Assembly (NCBI RefSeq): GCF_014195535.1 | Contig: NZ_JACIBY010000004.1 | Coordinates: 123,730 to 187,729, forward strand | DNA: 64,000 nucleotides | Direction: 5' to 3' | DNA from: Runella defluvii | Lineage (GTDB): Bacteria; Bacteroidota; Bacteroidia; Cytophagales; Spirosomataceae | Part shown: positions 60,769 to 64,000 of the stretch, in pieces | How positions within the stretch are numbered: position 1 is the stretch's first letter | Layout of the letters: the number at the start of each line of letters is the position of its first letter | The notes under the pieces: model-generated | Told to the model about the DNA's origin: nothing | Seen by the model: only the letters and a program-made list of their open reading frames with translations | Database searches by the model: none | Made by a program: the position numbers and the translations under genes

Positions 60769-61497
60769 ATGAAAATTGCCATTGCCCAGTTACAGTCGGT
60801 CAGGGGGGATGTTGCCCAAAACAAAGAAAAACACCTGCGTTTTGTGGCGCTTGCGGCGGAGAAACAAGCAGATTTTTTGGTCTTTCCTGAATTGTCGTTG
60901 ACCAATTACGAACCGCTTTTGGCCGAAAGTTTGGCGGTGGAGAGCGACGATGCTTCGTTGGGTGAATTTCAAGAACTGAGTAACCTACATCGCATGACGA
61001 TTGGCGTGGGGATGCCTACCCGAAGTGCGGCTGGCGTACACATCAGTTTGGTGTTGTTTCGACCGTATCAAACACGCTTGGTTTATTCCAAAAAATACCT
61101 TCATGCCGACGAAGAACCGTTTTTTGTCAGTGGTGAAAATTTTACCACGATTAAGATAAACGAAGAAGCCGTGGCGTTGGCAATCTGTTATGAGTTGTCG
61201 GTGGCAGAACATACCGAATGCGCCATCAATAGTGGGGCGAAAATATACGTAGCCAGCGTCGCCAAAACCGCAGCGGGCATGGAAAAGTCGGCAGAAATTC
61301 TTTCCAAATTGGCCCAAGAACATTCAATGACGGTACTGATTGCCAATTGTGTGGGGCCGTGTGAGGATTTTGTGGGGATTGGAAAAAGTGCGGCTTGGTC
61401 GTCCGAAGGACTACTAAAGCAGCTTGACGATGAAACAGAAGGGGTTTTGGTGGTCGATACCAAAACCCACGAAGTCGATGTCAGAATTAATTCCTAG
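60769..61497 (+). CDS. Carbon-nitrogen hydrolase (nitrilase superfamily)
   Basis: This 242-residue enzyme has the Glu-Lys-Cys triad: E41 in FPELSLTNYE, the lysine in VYSKKYLH (about K109) and C140 in ALAICYELS. It hydrolyses an amide or nitrile; the exact substrate (for instance an omega-amide or a D-amino-acid derivative) is unknown. Its end overlaps the convergent nuclease gene by 11 bp. Confidence 0.92.
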   Translation: MKIAIAQLQSVRGDVAQNKEKHLRFVALAAEKQADFLVFPELSLTNYEPLLAESLAVESDDASLGEFQELSNLHRMTIGVGMPTRSAAGVHISLVLFRPYQTRLVYSKKYLHADEEPFFVSGENFTTIKINEEAVALAICYELSVAEHTECAINSGAKIYVASVAKTAAGMEKSAEILSKLAQEHSMTVLIANCVGPCEDFVGIGKSAAWSSEGLLKQLDDETEGVLVVDTKTHEVDVRINS

Positions 61498-62560
61498 CCG
61501 AAAACCAGCCTTGAGTCGTCGTTGAGCTTTCCAGTTTTTTCTCCAGCGCGTCAGGAAGTTTAGGGAAAAAATCAATGCCCGTGAGGCGTTCAATTTCATC
61601 CACACTTACCACAAATGTTTTGAGGTTTTCGCTCGAAAACTCATTTTTTAACAAAAAACCAATCATGCGCGGTTGGCGGTCGGTGAGGCAAAGTGCAATT
61701 TTATAATACATTTCGGGAACGGCAATTTCATTGTTTTTACCAATGGTAGGTAAACCAGGTTTTAAAACGGGCCCCGTAACAATGTACAATTCTTCGTCGC
61801 GCTGTGCCCATTGACGAAATTTTTGCTCCAAATCGTTCCAAATCCCACGGTTAAAATCGCCCACTTGCGGACTGATGTTGCTCATGTAAAACGTTTCTTG
61901 CTTATCGTCGGGCGAAATATTAAAATCTCCCGCAGGCGCTAAGTGCCCACGGTCGTAGCCCGAGCGGGTATAGTCAGCGTGCGTAGCCGAGCCTGTTTTG
62001 ACGAGTGGGTCGGGAACAAATTTATTCCCATCGCGAGAAAGGTACGCACGGGCTTCGTCGCCCAACAATTTATAGGCGACCCAATCAGCTTGCTCATATT
62101 GTTCGCGGTACCGAAGCGTGATGCGGTGGTGGCGGATAATTTGGTCGTTGGAGCCAATGGCGGGTAAACCAAAATCCTTTGTTTTTGAATAGTCCCCTGC
62201 ATTGGACGAAGTAGATTCAGGCTCATCATCGTCGGAAGAGGTAGTGCTTTCGGAGCGGGTAGAAATGCCTTCTTTGTCCAACAGGCTTCGGTCGTCTTTA
62301 TTGGAAGACGTACGGTCGTCGGAGGCTACATCGTTGTAGGATGTTCGGTCGTCGGAGGCCGTGCTGGTAGGTTCAGGGTTTTTGTAGGGGTTATTTCTGT
62401 CCGAGGAACGCTCTTGGTAGATAAACACACTTTTAACGTCGTTCCAAAACGAAACTAGCGGTTTGGTACGGCCACGGTAATGAAGCACCAGCCCGATGGC
62501 GATAAAAGTAAATAACAACATTAGGGTGTTTCCCCAACGCAAGCCTTTTCGATAATACAT
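61487..62560 (-). CDS. DNA/RNA non-specific endonuclease with low-complexity linker
   Basis: This 357-residue protein has one N-terminal membrane helix (about 10-27), a Ser/Asp/Arg/Glu-rich low-complexity linker (about 50-125, with repeated DDRTS units), and a beta-beta-alpha-metal nuclease domain with the DRGH motif (GYDRGHLAPAGDF, H206), ISPQVGDFNRGIW and N/E metal residues nearby. It should cut DNA or RNA in the periplasm. I chose ATG 62560, since the longer open frame overlaps the divergent gene. No immunity gene is seen. Confidence 0.9.
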   Translation of the reverse strand: MYYRKGLRWGNTLMLLFTFIAIGLVLHYRGRTKPLVSFWNDVKSVFIYQERSSDRNNPYKNPEPTSTASDDRTSYNDVASDDRTSSNKDDRSLLDKEGISTRSESTTSSDDDEPESTSSNAGDYSKTKDFGLPAIGSNDQIIRHHRITLRYREQYEQADWVAYKLLGDEARAYLSRDGNKFVPDPLVKTGSATHADYTRSGYDRGHLAPAGDFNISPDDKQETFYMSNISPQVGDFNRGIWNDLEQKFRQWAQRDEELYIVTGPVLKPGLPTIGKNNEIAVPEMYYKIALCLTDRQPRMIGFLLKNEFSSENLKTFVVSVDEIERLTGIDFFPKLPDALEKKLESSTTTQGWFSARN

Positions 62561-62690
62561 GCTGAAATGTTTGTTCTCTGTTTTTTGGTATAAAACGCAA
62601 AGAACGGTAGAGAAGGTCGAACAACGCAACGTTTTTTTTGAACTTCCCAAAAGTTTCCGCACTTTCGAGTTGATATTAGACCAACAAAAC

Positions 62691-63917
62691 GTGCAATCAC
62701 TACACATCGCAGTTATTGGCGGCGGGGCCGCTGGATTTATGGGTGCCATCACCGCCGCCGAGACTTTTCCCACCGCCAAGGTGACTATTTTTGAAAAAAG
62801 CCGCAACGTCCTGAGCAAAGTAAAGGTTTCGGGCGGCGGACGCTGCAACGTCACCAACGCCGCGCCATCGCTCCCTGAACTGGTGAAAGGCTACCCGCGC
62901 GGTGCAAAATTTTTACGACCGCTGTTTGAAATTTTCAACAATCAACACACCATTCAGTGGTTTGAAAGCCGAGGTGTAGCCCTCAAAACCGAACCCGACG
63001 GGCGGATGTTTCCCACGACCGATAGTTCCGAAACGATTATCGACTGTTTGCAACAAGCGGCGCAGCGGGCGGGCGTGGAGGTGCGCACGAGCGCAGGTGT
63101 CAACGCCATTGTGGCTGAGGGAGAGCAGTTTTTGCTAAGGCTTCAGTCGGGAGAAGAACTGATGGTAAATAGAGTTTTGGTGACTTCGGGAGGCCACCCG
63201 CAGTTGTCGGGCTACGATTGGTTGGCTACGTTGGGGCTCGAAATTGAAACGCCCGTACCTTCTTTGTTTACCTTCAATGCGCCCAAATTGCCCCTGAAAG
63301 ACCTGATGGGAGTATCGGTAGGAAAAGTAGGCGTAAAATTGGCAGGAAGTAAATTGACCGAAGCAGGGCCGATGTTGTTTACGCATTGGGGCGTAAGTGG
63401 GCCTGCGGTACTGCGTTTATCGGCTTGGGGCGCGCGGGAGTTGGCCTCCAAAAATTACCAATTTATGTCCTTGATAAATTTTACCAACCAAAAACCGAAC
63501 GAAGTGCAAGAGCAGCTGACTTCCATGCAGCGTGACGTACAGTGGAAAGGGAAGTTTGTGCCGACCCAAGCGCCCTTTGGAATACCTCAGCGCCTTTGGA
63601 AACAATTGGTTGAACTCGCCAATATTCCCGACACCATGCGTTGGGCCGACTTACCCGCCAAAAACCTCCACCGCTTGGTAGAGCAACTGACCAATTTTCA
63701 GTTGGAGGTACAGGGGAAAACCACGTTCAAAGACGAATTTGTGACCTGCGGAGGCATTAATTTAGCCAATCTCCACCCCAAAACCCTCGAAAGCCGTCAC
63801 GTTCCTGGGTTATTTTTTGCGGGCGAAGTGCTGGACATTGATGGCATCACAGGAGGCTACAACTTCCAAGCCGCTTGGACTACAGGAGTGATTGCGGGGC
63901 GGAACATTGGGGGTTAA
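62691..63917 (+). CDS. HI0933/BaiN-like FAD-dependent oxidoreductase
   Basis: This 408-residue flavoprotein has a Rossmann start HIAVIGGGAAGFMGAI, the family signature SGGGRCNVTN, the middle SGGHPQLSGYDW and the C-terminal FFAGEVLDIDGITGGYNFQ that closes the FAD site. It resembles YhiN/BaiN. The reaction is not established. The frame is open back to 62559, which would overlap the divergent nuclease start. I prefer GTG 62691 or TTG 62670, because an intergenic promoter needs space; this start is uncertain. Confidence 0.85.
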   Translation: MQSLHIAVIGGGAAGFMGAITAAETFPTAKVTIFEKSRNVLSKVKVSGGGRCNVTNAAPSLPELVKGYPRGAKFLRPLFEIFNNQHTIQWFESRGVALKTEPDGRMFPTTDSSETIIDCLQQAAQRAGVEVRTSAGVNAIVAEGEQFLLRLQSGEELMVNRVLVTSGGHPQLSGYDWLATLGLEIETPVPSLFTFNAPKLPLKDLMGVSVGKVGVKLAGSKLTEAGPMLFTHWGVSGPAVLRLSAWGARELASKNYQFMSLINFTNQKPNEVQEQLTSMQRDVQWKGKFVPTQAPFGIPQRLWKQLVELANIPDTMRWADLPAKNLHRLVEQLTNFQLEVQGKTTFKDEFVTCGGINLANLHPKTLESRHVPGLFFAGEVLDIDGITGGYNFQAAWTTGVIAGRNIGG

Positions 63918-64000
63918 GCAGCAATACTTTCTTGAACAATGACTTCATTTCAATTGATGATATCTATGTCGGAGTTATTGATAATTTTTGATAAGGTGTC
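63918..64000. other. Unresolved right edge
   Basis: A plus-strand frame beginning ATG at 63939 (MTSFQLMISM...) and a minus-strand frame ending TGA at 63950-63952 (...IINNSDIDIIN) are both open to the edge. Only one, or neither, is a real gene; 83 bases are too few to choose. Confidence 0.3.

Noticed and set aside
62559-62690. 44-residue extension of the flavoprotein
   Set aside because: It would start 2 bp inside the divergent nuclease gene and precedes the Rossmann motif with unrelated sequence; kept as a stated uncertainty.
62561-62857. 99-residue extension of the DRGH nuclease
   Set aside because: It overlaps the coding region of the divergent flavoprotein and reads as its antisense; the membrane helix starts just after ATG 62560.

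Overview
The window is a piece of chromosome from a member of the Bacteroidota, most likely order Cytophagales (Spirosomataceae / Runella-like). The evidence is a fused cbb3 oxidase subunit CcoNO, a GWxTD protein, a secreted PQQ-type sugar dehydrogenase with a 3-coathanger-stack-like C-terminus, a Reg_prop/Y_Y_Y sensor kinase, NamZ, a DUF1460 amidase, lycopene cyclase, and -7 promoter elements of the TAnnTTTG type. I saw no rRNA, tRNA, CRISPR array or transposase gene.

Layout. 1-476 is a tandem array of a 105-bp hairpin-rich repeat. 471-7906 (minus) is a two-component system (periplasmic-propeller kinase plus LuxR-type regulator) followed by five secreted proteins of unknown function, one with a Cys-rich, bacteriocin-like C-terminus. 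8123-21612 is mostly housekeeping: subtilase, PhyH oxygenase, GntR regulator, a lone nuoK, a GWxTD protein, SppA, an ABC pair, FabI, NamZ, a lipoprotein hydrolase, SRAP and an aldo/keto reductase. 21617-25422 holds a GreA-like gene, an AT-rich ApaLI-like restriction-modification pair and a TPR protein. 25491-36691 carries folE and a PTPS, glnS, an OmpR-type two-component pair, a UspA-like protein, a FemAB-like acyltransferase, the sugar dehydrogenase and an ABC-F protein. 36836-51129 is a microaerobic respiration island. 51326-63917 is again mixed metabolism: acyltransferase, AgaI-like isomerase, pirin, lycopene cyclase, LipA, SGNH hydrolase, OsmC, DUF1460, nitrilase, a DRGH nuclease and a BaiN-like flavoprotein.

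The best signal is in the respiration island. It contains ccoS-ccoNO-ccoQP-ccoG-ccoH-tauE, hemN, a PAS histidine kinase, a response regulator fused to a CRP/FNR-type DNA-binding module, and the CcoI copper ATPase. Three promoters (hemN, ccoS, ccoI) share one architecture: an FNR-geometry box CTGAC-N4-STCAT, exactly 20 bp, then a 10-mer ending in TTTG. This would put the box near -41.5. A perfect palindrome of the same box lies before an uncharacterised membrane protein gene. I infer that the kinase and the REC-CRP fusion act like FixL with a merged FixJ/FixK, controlling the oxidase, its copper supply and anaerobic haem synthesis.

Three hairpin families recur between genes. One has a TGAG/CTCA loop and lies at five loci. 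One is built on GTCGA-ATTCTGC words and lies at three loci, two of them inside the cco operon. The third is a set of 15-bp-stem, 3-nt-loop terminators.
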